This document shows positions 34,796 to 43,855 of a DNA stretch of 64,000 nt, in pieces. A program made the translations under genes and the position numbers. The notes under the pieces are model-generated. The model did no database searches. It was not told the origin of the DNA and worked only from the letters and a program-made list of their open reading frames with translations. This DNA comes from Oscillatoriales cyanobacterium (GTDB lineage: Bacteria; Cyanobacteriota; Cyanobacteriia; CACIAM-69d): contig RDXB01000029.1 of NCBI GenBank assembly GCA_004292515.1, positions 18,343 through 82,342 of the forward strand, read 5' to 3'. How positions within the stretch are numbered: position 1 is the stretch's first letter; each line of letters begins with the position of its first letter.

Positions 34796-35203
34796 TTAAC
34801 GACGGGATGGGGGGCGATCGAGTAAATCTAACGGTGAAAGATTGAGAGATTCAAGGCTCTGATCTTCTTGCATCTTTTCAAATAGGACGATCGCTGGCCG
34901 CACGAGCCGCGAAGGAATATCTAAAAACGCCAGCACGGATAATTGGCGATAGCGGGAATCATATTGAATCAAGAGCGATCGCGCCCGTACCGCATCGATC
35001 ACTCGCCAGCCAAGGTAGATCGCTGAGCTGCCCCAAACACAGGGCACACCCACAACGATCGCAAATCCCAAAACCGGCTGGCTGGAATTCAACAGCATCG
35101 GGGCGATCGCAAACAGACCCAGCCCGATCGCGATTTCAACCAAGGCGATCGCCCCCCATCGTTGCCAGGCCTGGGGCAACCGTTGCCGCCTGCGCTGTCT
35201 CAT
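34796..35203 (-). CDS. Hypothetical two-helix membrane protein
   Basis: 135 residues, not recognised. A basic start (MRQRRRQRLPQAWQRWG) precedes two membrane helices near residues 18-38 (ALVEIAIGLGLFAIAPMLL) and 45-66 (LGFAIVVGVPCVWGSSAIYLGW), followed by a cytoplasmic helical domain. Topology is likely N-in. It lies 51 bases upstream of the SPFH gene on the same strand and could be co-transcribed with it. Confidence 0.7.
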   Translation of the reverse strand: MRQRRRQRLPQAWQRWGAIALVEIAIGLGLFAIAPMLLNSSQPVLGFAIVVGVPCVWGSSAIYLGWRVIDAVRARSLLIQYDSRYRQLSVLAFLDIPSRLVRPAIVLFEKMQEDQSLESLNLSPLDLLDRPPSRR

Positions 35204-35393
35204 CTAATCAATACTCCTGCGGGAAAAAGGGGGGGAACTGGCTCCCCAATCGCCTCGCACGATTCCACAACCCTTGCTGCCTGAGTCGTAGGTTGAGATT
35301 GAGGGCGATAGGACGATCGTAACCAGCCGGGCCCGTCACTGCCTAGGGCGGGTCTTGCGACCATGGCCCCCGCTGGCGATCGCCCTTGGCACA

Positions 35394-36641
35394 ATGGATG
35401 AAGGCAGGTCTGGGCGCTGCCAAACGCTCGCGATCGCGCTGCAACTTGCTCTGTTTCGATCCTCTTCCTCTGGGTTAGTTATTCCCTTGAACTCCCTGCT
35501 TACCGACCTAACCAAACTGCGGCCCCACCTGCGATCGCGGCTGTTAATCTCCCACTTGCTGGTGGTGTTTTTAAGCATTGGCAGCTTTGCCGTGGTGGGC
35601 TGGCTGTCGTCGCCCAACACCTTTGTCTTGCAGCTCGATGCGCTGGAGGTGCGCGGCTTTCGGTTGCGCTATGCCCGCACCCAACTGGTCAACAGCTTTA
35701 GCTTTGTGTTGCGTCAAAGTACCTTTTGGTCGAGTGTGGTTGGTGCGTCGGCGGCAGGTGCTTTCAGCTATTGGGCTGCTCGACGCATTGCCCGGCCGCT
35801 GAAGCACATGGAAGACGTGACCTTGCGGTTTGCCTCGGGGGATTTGGAAGCGCGGATCGAAGCCAGTGACATCCCCGAGCTAAATCAGTTAGGCGGCAGC
35901 TTCAACCGCTTGGCCATGAGTTTGGAGGGAACCGAGCAGCGCCGCCGCGATCTGATTAGCGACTTGACCCATGAGCTGCGCACGCCGCTGACGGTGGTGC
36001 GTGGGTATCTAGAGGAGTTGAGCGATGGCCGGATTGAGCCAACTCCCGAGTTGTTCGATCGCCTGATTCGAGAAACCAAGCGGCTGGAACGGCTGGTGAG
36101 CGACACCCAAGAACTATCGCGGGCAGAAACGGGCTATTTGCCGATTCACGTCCAGTCGATCGAGCTGCGGCCCCTGCTGGAATCGATGCTCAATCGAATG
36201 GGTGATCAGATCTTTGATGATGAACCTAAGCTGCTGTTGGATTGTCCGGCCACCTTACCGGCGGTGGCGGCCGATCCTGATCGGATTGAGCAGGTGTTGC
36301 TGAACTTGATGGGTAATGCCTTGCGCCACACCCGATCGGGATCGATTCGGCTGTGGGCGGCTCCCTGTGATGAGCGATCGCTTTGGATCGGAGTGACAGA
36401 CACAGGGGAAGGGATTGCCGAGGAAGATTTGCCCCATGTGTTCGAGCGATTTTGGCGGGGCGATCGCAGTCGATCGCGCAGTGCGGGTCGCCATCCCACG
36501 GGCGCAGGCATTGGGCTATCAATTTCCCGCCGCCTAGTGGAATTGCAGGGAGGGCAGATGGAAGTGAACAGTGCTTTGGGCGAAGGCAGCACCTTTCGTT
36601 TTAGTTTGCCGATCGCGATCGGCAATGAAAACACTCTGTAG
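35394..36641 (+). CDS. Membrane sensor histidine kinase (HAMP-HisKA-HATPase)
   Basis: About 415 residues. A membrane helix near LLISHLLVVFLSIGSFAVVGWL is followed by a short extracytoplasmic loop, a second helix (VVGASAAGAFSYWAARRIARPL), and a HAMP linker. The HisKA box is RRDLISDLTHELRTPLTVVRGYL with the phospho-accepting His, followed by the ATPase boxes N (LLNLMGNALRHT), G1 (VTDTGEGIAEED) and G2 (GAGIGLSISRRLVEL). The short input domain suggests sensing at the membrane. The track start is TTG 35355; ATG 35394 is used here, but TTG 35487 (LNSLLTDL) is also possible. No response regulator lies next to it. Confidence 0.9.
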   Translation: MDEGRSGRCQTLAIALQLALFRSSSSGLVIPLNSLLTDLTKLRPHLRSRLLISHLLVVFLSIGSFAVVGWLSSPNTFVLQLDALEVRGFRLRYARTQLVNSFSFVLRQSTFWSSVVGASAAGAFSYWAARRIARPLKHMEDVTLRFASGDLEARIEASDIPELNQLGGSFNRLAMSLEGTEQRRRDLISDLTHELRTPLTVVRGYLEELSDGRIEPTPELFDRLIRETKRLERLVSDTQELSRAETGYLPIHVQSIELRPLLESMLNRMGDQIFDDEPKLLLDCPATLPAVAADPDRIEQVLLNLMGNALRHTRSGSIRLWAAPCDERSLWIGVTDTGEGIAEEDLPHVFERFWRGDRSRSRSAGRHPTGAGIGLSISRRLVELQGGQMEVNSALGEGSTFRFSLPIAIGNENTL

Positions 36642-37147
36642 GGCGATCGGCTCGATCGGCTCACAGCTCAAGCCCCCGATCAAACCGAGGCTACTAGCGT
36701 AACCCAATTAAGCAATTGGCTTAAATATCTGGCTTAAACATCTGGCTTAAAGAGTCTGGCTTAAAAGTTAAGAGTCAAAAGTTAGATTAGCCGTCAAATT
36801 CATAGGTTAGTTTGAGCCACAAGACCCAACGCCAGTCAATTTTAGACTTTTTTAAACTTTACACATCAATCCTAAATTCTGTTGGATTTTGCACAGCCCG
36901 ACTGACCTAACTTACTACCAACTGGCTAAGTCCTAATTAAAACAGCTCTAGGTACTGCAAGCCTTTAAACAAGACACAACTCGGGAAGTTAACCAAATTT
37001 AACATAATCCTCCAAATGATCGATATAGTAGACGAAATCTTGCTAGTCGGTCACTACATCTCTCAACCCAAACCCCAGCAACTCAGGTCTGTTGATTAGG
37101 AATTTCAAGTCTGTTGATTAGGAATTATTCACTGTAATTTTCACTCA
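36642..37147. other. Intergenic region with 12-bp CTGGCTTAAA repeats
   Basis: About 500 bases upstream of the permease-kinase gene. From 36707 to 36780 the phrase ATCTGGCTTAAA recurs four times imperfectly, and near 37090 GTCTGTTGATTAGGAATT is directly repeated (37090-37128). AT content is higher than in the flanks. It should hold the promoter of the next gene; no ORF is supported. Confidence 0.55.
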
Positions 37148-37159
37148 GTGCTGGGAATC

Positions 37160-39682
37160 ATGACTCAATTGCCACTGCCTAATTTTGTTCTGCGTCGCAG
37201 CTTGGGAACTTTAGAAACGTGGGGATTTGGTTTTAGTGGACTGTTGCTATGGCTGGGTACTGCGCCAGCCATGAACGCTGCTTTGGGACCAGCGGCAATG
37301 TGGGTGTGGATGCCCGGGGCGATGATTGGGGTTTTACTCAATTTGCAAGTCAAACGCCTCGGTATGCACCATCCCGACATTTCAGGCGGCACGCCCAATT
37401 ACATGACGATCTTGCTCGATCACTACCCATTACTGGCACGATATGGGGCGATCGGCTACTGGTTGGGGTGGATTTCTGTGCCACCAATGAACGCCATTAT
37501 TCTTACGAATCTCATCCAAGAAAATTTAGCCACGATTGGCTGGTCTTTCGACGTAATGCCATGGAGAGTTGGTTTCACTTTGTTGCCTTTTATCGTTGCC
37601 TTTAGCAATACAAGAACTATTGGAATCTTACATTCCTTTTTTGTTATTCCTGCCATTGGTTTCCTGGCAACTTTTTGTATCCAAGGTTTAGGTTGGCTAG
37701 CAACCTCCCCTCACGGCCCAGGACTTTTTCCCGAAAGTTTCTCAGGAGTTGGTGTGATTGACTGGGCTAAGTGGTTTTTCATTGCGGTTTATGCTGTCTA
37801 TGGCTGTGAAACTGCTTCTTCATTTGTCTCCGATAGCCGAAAACCCAGAAAAACCCTGGAGTGCTTGGGAGTCGCGGCAATCACTATTCCCTTGGTTTAT
37901 GTGGTCGGGTCTTGGATCTTAGCCAAACTCGCCACTTCTGGAGAATTAGGTGATAGTGCCTATCTGAATTTGACAGCCGCAGCTCGACCGTTTTGGGGAA
38001 ATGCTGCGTCGGGATTGGTGACCTTTCTGATTGCTTCGGGTTGCTTACTAAGCTCTGCAACGGCCGTTTCTAATTGCCCCCGCATTCTCTATCAACTTGC
38101 AAAAGATCGCCATTTACCAGCTCTATTTACGGTTGTTTCGCCTAGGGGGGTGATCGAACCGAGCTTGGTTTTTACACTATTGATGAGCTTAGTTTGCTTA
38201 GTTTGGGGTGATATTGCGCGCGTTGTGATGGTTACGGGAACGGGCTACCTAGCCTCAATGCTGGCGATTCATTGGGGACTGTGGTTACAACGTCATCGAT
38301 CGGATTCATTGTGGCCACGTTGGTCTTTAGCTTTTTGCCTACTCGAAGCAGTGGTCTTAGTTGTTGGTGGAATTGCTTGGAGCTGGCAAGATTGGATTGT
38401 TGGGCTGCTATTGCCACTGGTTATTCTGGCGCTGGCAACGTTGGCTCCTTGCTTGCCCCTGGCGATTTTTAATTTAACCTGGTGGCAAAAACGCTATCGC
38501 CATCAGGCTAATGTACCCCGCAAGGATTGGGTTGTTTTTCAAGTTGTTACTCTATTGCTGTTGCTGTGTGGTGCAGTCACGATTGGTTGGTTTACCCGCG
38601 CTAGCCTCGCCAAGTTTGGCTTTGGCGATCATGGGGCAATCTTTAGTATTGTCCTCATTACTGTTGCGTTTGTGGGTGTAGCGATCGCTGCTTGGACAAC
38701 CCTTTCGCAAATGTCAGCTATTACAGAAGCGCGGGAGCAAATCGAACAAACCTTGCAAGAGCTGCAACAGACCCAATCGCAGTTAGTCCAAACCGAAAAA
38801 ATGTCGAGTCTAGGTCAACTGGTGGCAGGTATTGCCCATGAAATCAATAATCCTGTGAACTTTATCTATGGCAACCTAGAGCATATCCGCGAATACAATC
38901 GCGATTTGTTTCGAGTGCTTAATCTCTACCGACATTACTATCCGAATCCTCCCCAGGAGATTGTGGATGAAATAGAGCGTGTCGAAGTTGATTTTATGGA
39001 GTTGGACTCTGTAAAAATTCTGAATTCTATGAAGTTGGGAAGCGATCGCATTCGCGAAATTGTCTTATCCCTGCGCAATTTTTCTCGACTGGATGAAGCT
39101 GAACTCAAAGCTGTCAATATACATGAGGGAATTGATAGTACGTTGATTATTTTGAAACATCGCTTAAAGGCAAAGGCGCACCGACCGGCGATCAAAGTGA
39201 TTAAGCACTACTCAGATTTGCCGCCGGTTGAATGCTACCCCAGTCAGCTCAATCAAGTTGTCATGAATATTATTGGCAATGCGATCGATGCACTTGAGGA
39301 AGTAAGTGATAACCGATCCTATGATGATCTAGAAACTCATCCTAACGAAATCCATCTCTTTACATCTCTATTCACGGTTACGAACGAGCAGCAAATCGAA
39401 GTGCCCTGGGCTGAGATTGCGATCGCAGATAATGGCCCAGGCATTCCCCCAGAGATTCAACAGCGCATTTTTGATCCCTTTTTTACAACCAAACCCATTG
39501 GCAAAGGGACGGGGATGGGGATGTCGATTAGCTATCAAATCATTGCCCAAAAACATGGTGGGCAGATTGAGTGCGTTTCTAGTCCCCAGCAGGGCACAAA
39601 ATTTGCGATTCGGATTCCACTGAAGCAGCCCACCCTGTCGGACAATGCCAACGCGATGCTTCCCACCGCAATCTACCGCTAG
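37160..39682 (+). CDS. Amino-acid-permease-like transporter fused to histidine kinase
   Basis: About 840 residues (ATG 37160; the track uses GTG 37148). Residues 10-530 are a polytopic, roughly 12-helix transporter resembling the APC (amino acid/polyamine/cation) superfamily: ETWGFGFSGLLLWLGTAPAMNAALGP, GYWLGWISVPPMNAIILTNL, FIAVYAVYGCETASSF. A coiled coil (TEAREQIEQTLQELQQTQSQLVQTEKMSSLGQL) leads to the kinase: His box LVAGIAHEINNPVNFIYGNLEHI near 560, N box NQVVMNIIGNAIDAL, G1 IADNGPGIPPE, F/G2 DPFFTTKPIGKGTGMGMSISYQI. It probably couples transport or substrate binding to signalling, by analogy with the SLC5-kinase CbrA. No response regulator is adjacent. Confidence 0.92.
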   Translation: MTQLPLPNFVLRRSLGTLETWGFGFSGLLLWLGTAPAMNAALGPAAMWVWMPGAMIGVLLNLQVKRLGMHHPDISGGTPNYMTILLDHYPLLARYGAIGYWLGWISVPPMNAIILTNLIQENLATIGWSFDVMPWRVGFTLLPFIVAFSNTRTIGILHSFFVIPAIGFLATFCIQGLGWLATSPHGPGLFPESFSGVGVIDWAKWFFIAVYAVYGCETASSFVSDSRKPRKTLECLGVAAITIPLVYVVGSWILAKLATSGELGDSAYLNLTAAARPFWGNAASGLVTFLIASGCLLSSATAVSNCPRILYQLAKDRHLPALFTVVSPRGVIEPSLVFTLLMSLVCLVWGDIARVVMVTGTGYLASMLAIHWGLWLQRHRSDSLWPRWSLAFCLLEAVVLVVGGIAWSWQDWIVGLLLPLVILALATLAPCLPLAIFNLTWWQKRYRHQANVPRKDWVVFQVVTLLLLLCGAVTIGWFTRASLAKFGFGDHGAIFSIVLITVAFVGVAIAAWTTLSQMSAITEAREQIEQTLQELQQTQSQLVQTEKMSSLGQLVAGIAHEINNPVNFIYGNLEHIREYNRDLFRVLNLYRHYYPNPPQEIVDEIERVEVDFMELDSVKILNSMKLGSDRIREIVLSLRNFSRLDEAELKAVNIHEGIDSTLIILKHRLKAKAHRPAIKVIKHYSDLPPVECYPSQLNQVVMNIIGNAIDALEEVSDNRSYDDLETHPNEIHLFTSLFTVTNEQQIEVPWAEIAIADNGPGIPPEIQQRIFDPFFTTKPIGKGTGMGMSISYQIIAQKHGGQIECVSSPQQGTKFAIRIPLKQPTLSDNANAMLPTAIYR

Positions 39683-39704
39683 GGACGAGAGGCTGGGGTC
39701 AGGT

Positions 39705-40721
39705 TTAGGGCTGGGGCCGCAGATAGGGAGACTGGATGGGAGCCAGCCGCTTTTGGTACACCAGCGCTTGGTAGAGGGCGGCGGCGACATCAGCGCGGGT
39801 GGCCGGTCGCTGGCCATCTAGGCGATCGCGTTGGGGATAGTAAGTCACCAATGATGCGGCACTGGCTGCGGCAATTTTGGGCTTGGCCCAGTTGGCGAGG
39901 CTTGCACCATCGCGATAACGGGTTAGCTCACCCTGCATGGCTGTGGCATTCGCGGCGGGGAGCTTGAGGCCCGAAACCAAGGTGATGTACAGCTCTAGGC
40001 GCGAGACGGGTCGATCGGGCACAAACTGACCGTTAGGATAGCCCCGCATTAGCCCCAGTTCAACGGAGCGATCGACGGCTCCCTTGGCCCAATGCTGACT
40101 GCTCAGGTCGGGAAACGGTAGGGGCGATCGCACAATTGTGCCCACCCAAGCATCATGCAGGGTCGCAGCTAATTGGGCGCGGGTCACAGGCTCGTCCGGC
40201 TTGAAGGAGCCATTGTCAAATCCCGATAGCACCTGGTTGCGACGCAAACTATCCACAAATGGAAAGGCCCAATGCGCGGTGTTCACATCACTGAAAGGGG
40301 CCGCGATCGGCTCGGGGGGCTTTTTTAGCTCGCGTTCCAAGCGCTCAAACGGATCGGGGCCAGGGGCAGGCGCTGCTAATTGCCCCTGGGCGGGCGGCTG
40401 GCCTAGGCCACTGGGGCGCGGGGGGGCGGCCGGCGCGATCGGCACGGCGCTGGACTGGGGCGTGGATGGTTTGGCCTTGGATGATGTGTAGGTGGCGATC
40501 GGGCTGGGGGAGGGGGCAATTGCCGGGGATTTGGCCGGGCTGGGTTGACCCACTGGTGGACTTGTAGCCCCCTGCCACCAACTCAGGCCGACTCGCCCTT
40601 GAGCGCGGCTCCACAACCAGCCCAATAGGCCACCAAACATCAGTATTGCCACCAACACTGCGATCCACTCGTCATTGGTTTCCCGTGTCGATCGCGTTTG
40701 CTTATCCGGTAACTGAGACAC
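39705..40721 (-). CDS. S-layer homology (SLH) domain protein, membrane-anchored
   Basis: 338 residues. A hydrophobic stretch (WIAVLVAILMFGGLLGWLW) near residue 20 gives an N-in single-pass anchor. A Pro/Ser/Ala linker follows, then three SLH modules: FSDVNTAHWAFPFVDSLRRNQVLSGFDNGSFKPDEPVTRAQLAATL, PFPDLSSQHWAKGAVDRSVELGLMRGYPNGQFVPDRPVSRLELYITL and ANWAKPKIAAASAASLVTYYPQ...RPATRADVAAALYQAL. In cyanobacteria SLH proteins bind pyruvylated or other polymers in the periplasm. The start is a GTG at 40721. It is convergent with the permease-kinase gene. Confidence 0.9.
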   Translation of the reverse strand: MSQLPDKQTRSTRETNDEWIAVLVAILMFGGLLGWLWSRAQGRVGLSWWQGATSPPVGQPSPAKSPAIAPSPSPIATYTSSKAKPSTPQSSAVPIAPAAPPRPSGLGQPPAQGQLAAPAPGPDPFERLERELKKPPEPIAAPFSDVNTAHWAFPFVDSLRRNQVLSGFDNGSFKPDEPVTRAQLAATLHDAWVGTIVRSPLPFPDLSSQHWAKGAVDRSVELGLMRGYPNGQFVPDRPVSRLELYITLVSGLKLPAANATAMQGELTRYRDGASLANWAKPKIAAASAASLVTYYPQRDRLDGQRPATRADVAAALYQALVYQKRLAPIQSPYLRPQP

Positions 40722-40847
40722 GCCCTACCTCCACCATGCAAAACTCCACCATGCAAAACTCCCTCGTGCTGGGCTAGCGGGTCAGTCACGGGGGGGTAAT
40801 CAAATTCAATCGCAATCTAATCGCAATTTAATCGCAACGCCAGGGGG

Positions 40848-41085
40848 TTAGGGCGTGTCGCCAATTCAGTTCATCAATCGAAAAGATCAACGAGTCAGGC
40901 TGATGCATCGTCGATTTCCCTGATCCCAACCCCTATCCCAAGCCGGGAGATGGGCTAATCTGGCTCCCCTTCGCCCTTTTTGGGAGCAGAGGCTGGGGGA
41001 TGAGGGCAACCCGGATTGAACTGCAATCCAAGGGTTTTGGGTATTTGTTTGGGTATTTTGTTGGGCACTTGACGACAGCCCCTAA
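40848..41085. mobile_element. MITE-like element, family 2 termini (long copy)
   Basis: TAGGGCGTGTCGCCAATTC at the left and TTGACGACAGCCCCTAA at the right match the family 2 ends, 238 bp apart. The interior differs from the other copies (no palindromic core), so this may be two half-elements or a composite. The overlapping ORF 41000-41254 is not supported. Confidence 0.45.
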
Positions 41086-41287
41086 ACGGCGTGAGTGCTG
41101 GAACGATCGGCCGGCTGACCCGCTGGTGCTAGTGTTTGGCTGGAGTGTTTGGCTGGAGTGTAGCCTTGGAATAATTTGCGATCGCCCGCCAATTGAAGAC
41201 GATCGCCCTCAAGGCAGCCACAATGGAACGAATAGCAGCCCAGATTGCGACTGAGGGCGGGGCAAACTGGTCTTGTTCGGTCGAAAT

Positions 41288-41301
41288 GTATCAGAGACTA
41301 C
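41288..41301 (+). promoter_or_regulatory. NtcA box upstream of ntcA
   Basis: GTATCAGAGACTAC is an exact GTA-N8-TAC NtcA consensus, 243 bases before the ntcA start. ntcA is known to be autoregulated in cyanobacteria. A TAN3T -10 box at the ideal 22-base distance is not clear. Confidence 0.6.
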
Positions 41302-41544
41302 AACGAATCAATTACGATGTCCGAGATTGTAGTCCTGCAAGGAGAAACCTGAATCAGGGTAGACCAGTCGGGGTCTGCTGGAAGGGTTAATCAATAGCAT
41401 TCCTGTTGCGGAGTTCTGCGGCATGGGGCTGATTAGAGCATTGGGCTAACCATTGCCGGTGCTTTGAGCGCTCCAAAAATTGTGCGCGGGGCGATCGCGG
41501 TTGATATAACGTTCTTGAGTAGTTTGGCAGTTCGACCCAGCGAG

Positions 41545-42216
41545 ATGCCCTTATCAGCAGACAAGCCTTTAGCAGCAGTGTTCCGCCAGTTGAGCGGAGA
41601 CTCATTCTCGCCACCTACGGAGCGATTCGATCGGGGGAAGACGATCTTTTTCCCCGGCGACCCAGCGGAACGGGTCTATTTTTTGGTGAAAGGGGCGGTG
41701 AAGCTCTCGCGAGTTTACGAAGCCGGTGAAGAAATTACAGTGGCCCTGTTGCGCGAAAATACCGTGTTTGGCGTGTTGTCGCTGCTGACGGGCAATCGCT
41801 CAGACCGGTTTTATCATGCGGTGGCCTTTACGCCGGTTGAGTTGCTGTCAGTACCGATCGATCGGGTTGAAAAGGCGCTCAAGGAAGATCCAGAACTGGC
41901 GATGGTGATGCTTCAGGGCTTGTCATCGCGGATTTTGCAAACGGAAATGATGATTGAAACCTTGGCCCACCGGGATATGGGGTCGCGGTTGGTCAGTTTT
42001 CTGCTGATTTTGTGTCGTGATTTTGGCGTGCCGAGCGCGGAGGGGATCACGATCGACCTGAAGCTGTCGCACCAGGCAATTGCGGAGGCGATCGGCTCCA
42101 CGCGGGTGACGGTGACTCGGCTGCTGGGTGATTTGCGCGATCGCAAAGCCATCTCGATCCACAAGAAAAAAATCACGGTGCATAACCCCGTCAGCCTGGG
42201 CAATCAATTTACCTAG
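41545..42216 (+). CDS. ntcA: Global nitrogen regulator NtcA
   Basis: 223 residues, a Crp-family dimeric activator that senses 2-oxoglutarate and controls nitrogen assimilation. [24 protein letters not shown] is the usual start. The effector barrel includes [49 protein letters not shown], and the helix-turn-helix is [48 protein letters not shown], nearly invariant in NtcA. ATG 41545 is chosen; the track ORF extends 27 residues upstream without support. PII partners and PipX are not nearby. An NtcA-type site lies 243 bases upstream. Confidence 0.97.
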   Translation: MPLSADKPLAAVFRQLSGDSFSPPTERFDRGKTIFFPGDPAERVYFLVKGAVKLSRVYEAGEEITVALLRENTVFGVLSLLTGNRSDRFYHAVAFTPVELLSVPIDRVEKALKEDPELAMVMLQGLSSRILQTEMMIETLAHRDMGSRLVSFLLILCRDFGVPSAEGITIDLKLSHQAIAEAIGSTRVTVTRLLGDLRDRKAISIHKKKITVHNPVSLGNQFT

Positions 42217-42372
42217 GGTTGACTGAGGACGTTTGCAAGGACATTTGCGCTGAATCCCTAGATGCTGGATTTGGATTCAAATCTTTGGAGCTGGTCAACT
42301 GTCGAAGTTGCTCCCCTGTCTGGGCGCGATCCATGCGCTATGGCAGCGACATCTTAGCGATCGCGGGAGGCG

Positions 42373-43827
42373 ATGACGATCGGGTACGTACTAATTTTGC
42401 TGGCTACGTTGGTGCTGGGTGGGGCGATCGCGACGATGGGCGATCGGCTGGGCACGCGCGTGGGCAAGGCCCGCTTGAGTTTGTTTAACCTGCGACCCCG
42501 CCAAACGGCCACGCTGGTGACGATCGTGACGGGTAGCCTGATTTCGGCTTCCACCTTGGGGTTGCTGTTTTTGGCGGGCCTTTTTGAGCTAGAAGAAATC
42601 CAAACCCGCCTGGGCCGCGCCCGCCGCGAACTGGATCAATCCCGCATTCAGCAGGAACAAGCTAAGGCTGAGTTGAGCCGGATCGATCGATCCCTGCAAG
42701 CGGCGATCGCCCGCCAAACGGCCACCCAAGGCCGACTGAACAAGGCCCAAAAGCGCCTTGTCCAGGCCGATAAGCAATTTCGCCTGGCCAGAACCCAACT
42801 TGCCCAAGTCTCAAAACGAGCACGCCAACTCCTAAGCGACATTAAATCTTTGCAGGGCGAGCGGTTGCGGCTCCAGGGAGATTTGTCGCGCCTGGGCAAT
42901 GAAAACCGGCAGCTTGTGGGCGATCGCTCCCGGTTGTTGGGGGAACGATCGGCACTCGATCGCCAAAATCAAACCCTAATTGTCCAAAATCGCGATCGCA
43001 CGGCTCAAATCCGCGATCGGGAACAGCGCCTCAAAACCATTGAGACCCGATTGAACGATGCGAATCAGCGCTTTCAAACGGCCCAGTCGGAATTGCAAGA
43101 GCTTGAAGGATCTGTGCGCCGCCTCGAACGAGAATCCCAGGCCCTGCGTGAAGGCAACGTGGCCCTGCGACGGGGTGAAGTGCTGGCCGCCGCCACGATC
43201 CAGATTCCCTCGCCGGAGTTGGCCCAATCGGCGATTAACCAACTGCTGCTGGTTGGCAACCGCACCGCGATCGAACGGACACGCCCCGGCATCACTCCCA
43301 ACGCCCAAGTGATTGGTCTGTCGCGGGGCGATGTGGAACGGGCGATCGCCCAAGTTCGGGATGGCCGAGCTTATTACGTGCAGGTAATCTCCAGCGCCAA
43401 TTATCTGATTGGTGAAGATCCGCCGATTCGGGTGGTGCTGGAAGTCGTTCCCAATCAAGTGCTGTTTTCGGCCCAGGAAATCCTGGCCGTGGCCACGATC
43501 GACCCTTCCGCCCTAACGCAGGATGAATTGCGCGATCGCCTAGAGCTGTTGCTGGGTCAGGCCCAGTTCCGGGCCCAGCGGGCCGGGGTGGCCGCCGAGG
43601 GTTTCCGAGTGGAAAATGTGCCAGGGCTAATTCAGTTTGTGCGCTGGCTAGAGCAGCAGCCGGGGCCGTTGGAGGTGCAAGCCGTTGCCGCTAGGGATAT
43701 CAAAACCGCCGGCCCCCTGTCGTTGTCGTTTGTGGCCATCCGCAACGGTCAGGTGCTCTATCAAATCGAGCCGTTGCCCAATGCCCCACGCGAATCGCAG
43801 CGATCGCGCCCGCGTGAAAACGGTTAA
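42373..43827 (+). CDS. DUF3084-domain membrane coiled-coil protein
   Basis: 484 residues. Two N-terminal membrane helices (TIGYVLILLATLVLGGAIATMGDRLG and VTIVTGSLISASTLGLLFLAG) flank LSLFNLRPRQTATL, the hallmark of the cyanobacterial DUF3084 family. A long Arg/Gln/Ala coiled coil follows (residues 75-265). The rest is a mixed alpha/beta C-terminal domain (GVTPNAQVIGLSRGDVERAIAQVRDG region to residue 470). The function is unknown; conservation in cyanobacteria and the arrangement suggest an envelope-associated scaffold. It is followed by convergent moeA. Confidence 0.9.
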   Translation: MTIGYVLILLATLVLGGAIATMGDRLGTRVGKARLSLFNLRPRQTATLVTIVTGSLISASTLGLLFLAGLFELEEIQTRLGRARRELDQSRIQQEQAKAELSRIDRSLQAAIARQTATQGRLNKAQKRLVQADKQFRLARTQLAQVSKRARQLLSDIKSLQGERLRLQGDLSRLGNENRQLVGDRSRLLGERSALDRQNQTLIVQNRDRTAQIRDREQRLKTIETRLNDANQRFQTAQSELQELEGSVRRLERESQALREGNVALRRGEVLAAATIQIPSPELAQSAINQLLLVGNRTAIERTRPGITPNAQVIGLSRGDVERAIAQVRDGRAYYVQVISSANYLIGEDPPIRVVLEVVPNQVLFSAQEILAVATIDPSALTQDELRDRLELLLGQAQFRAQRAGVAAEGFRVENVPGLIQFVRWLEQQPGPLEVQAVAARDIKTAGPLSLSFVAIRNGQVLYQIEPLPNAPRESQRSRPRENG

Positions 43828-43855
43828 GTCAATTAAATCAGCTAAATCAAGTCAG

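Noticed and set aside
41000-41254. 84-aa ORF upstream of ntcA
   Set aside because: It overlaps repeat-family termini and lacks protein-like composition.
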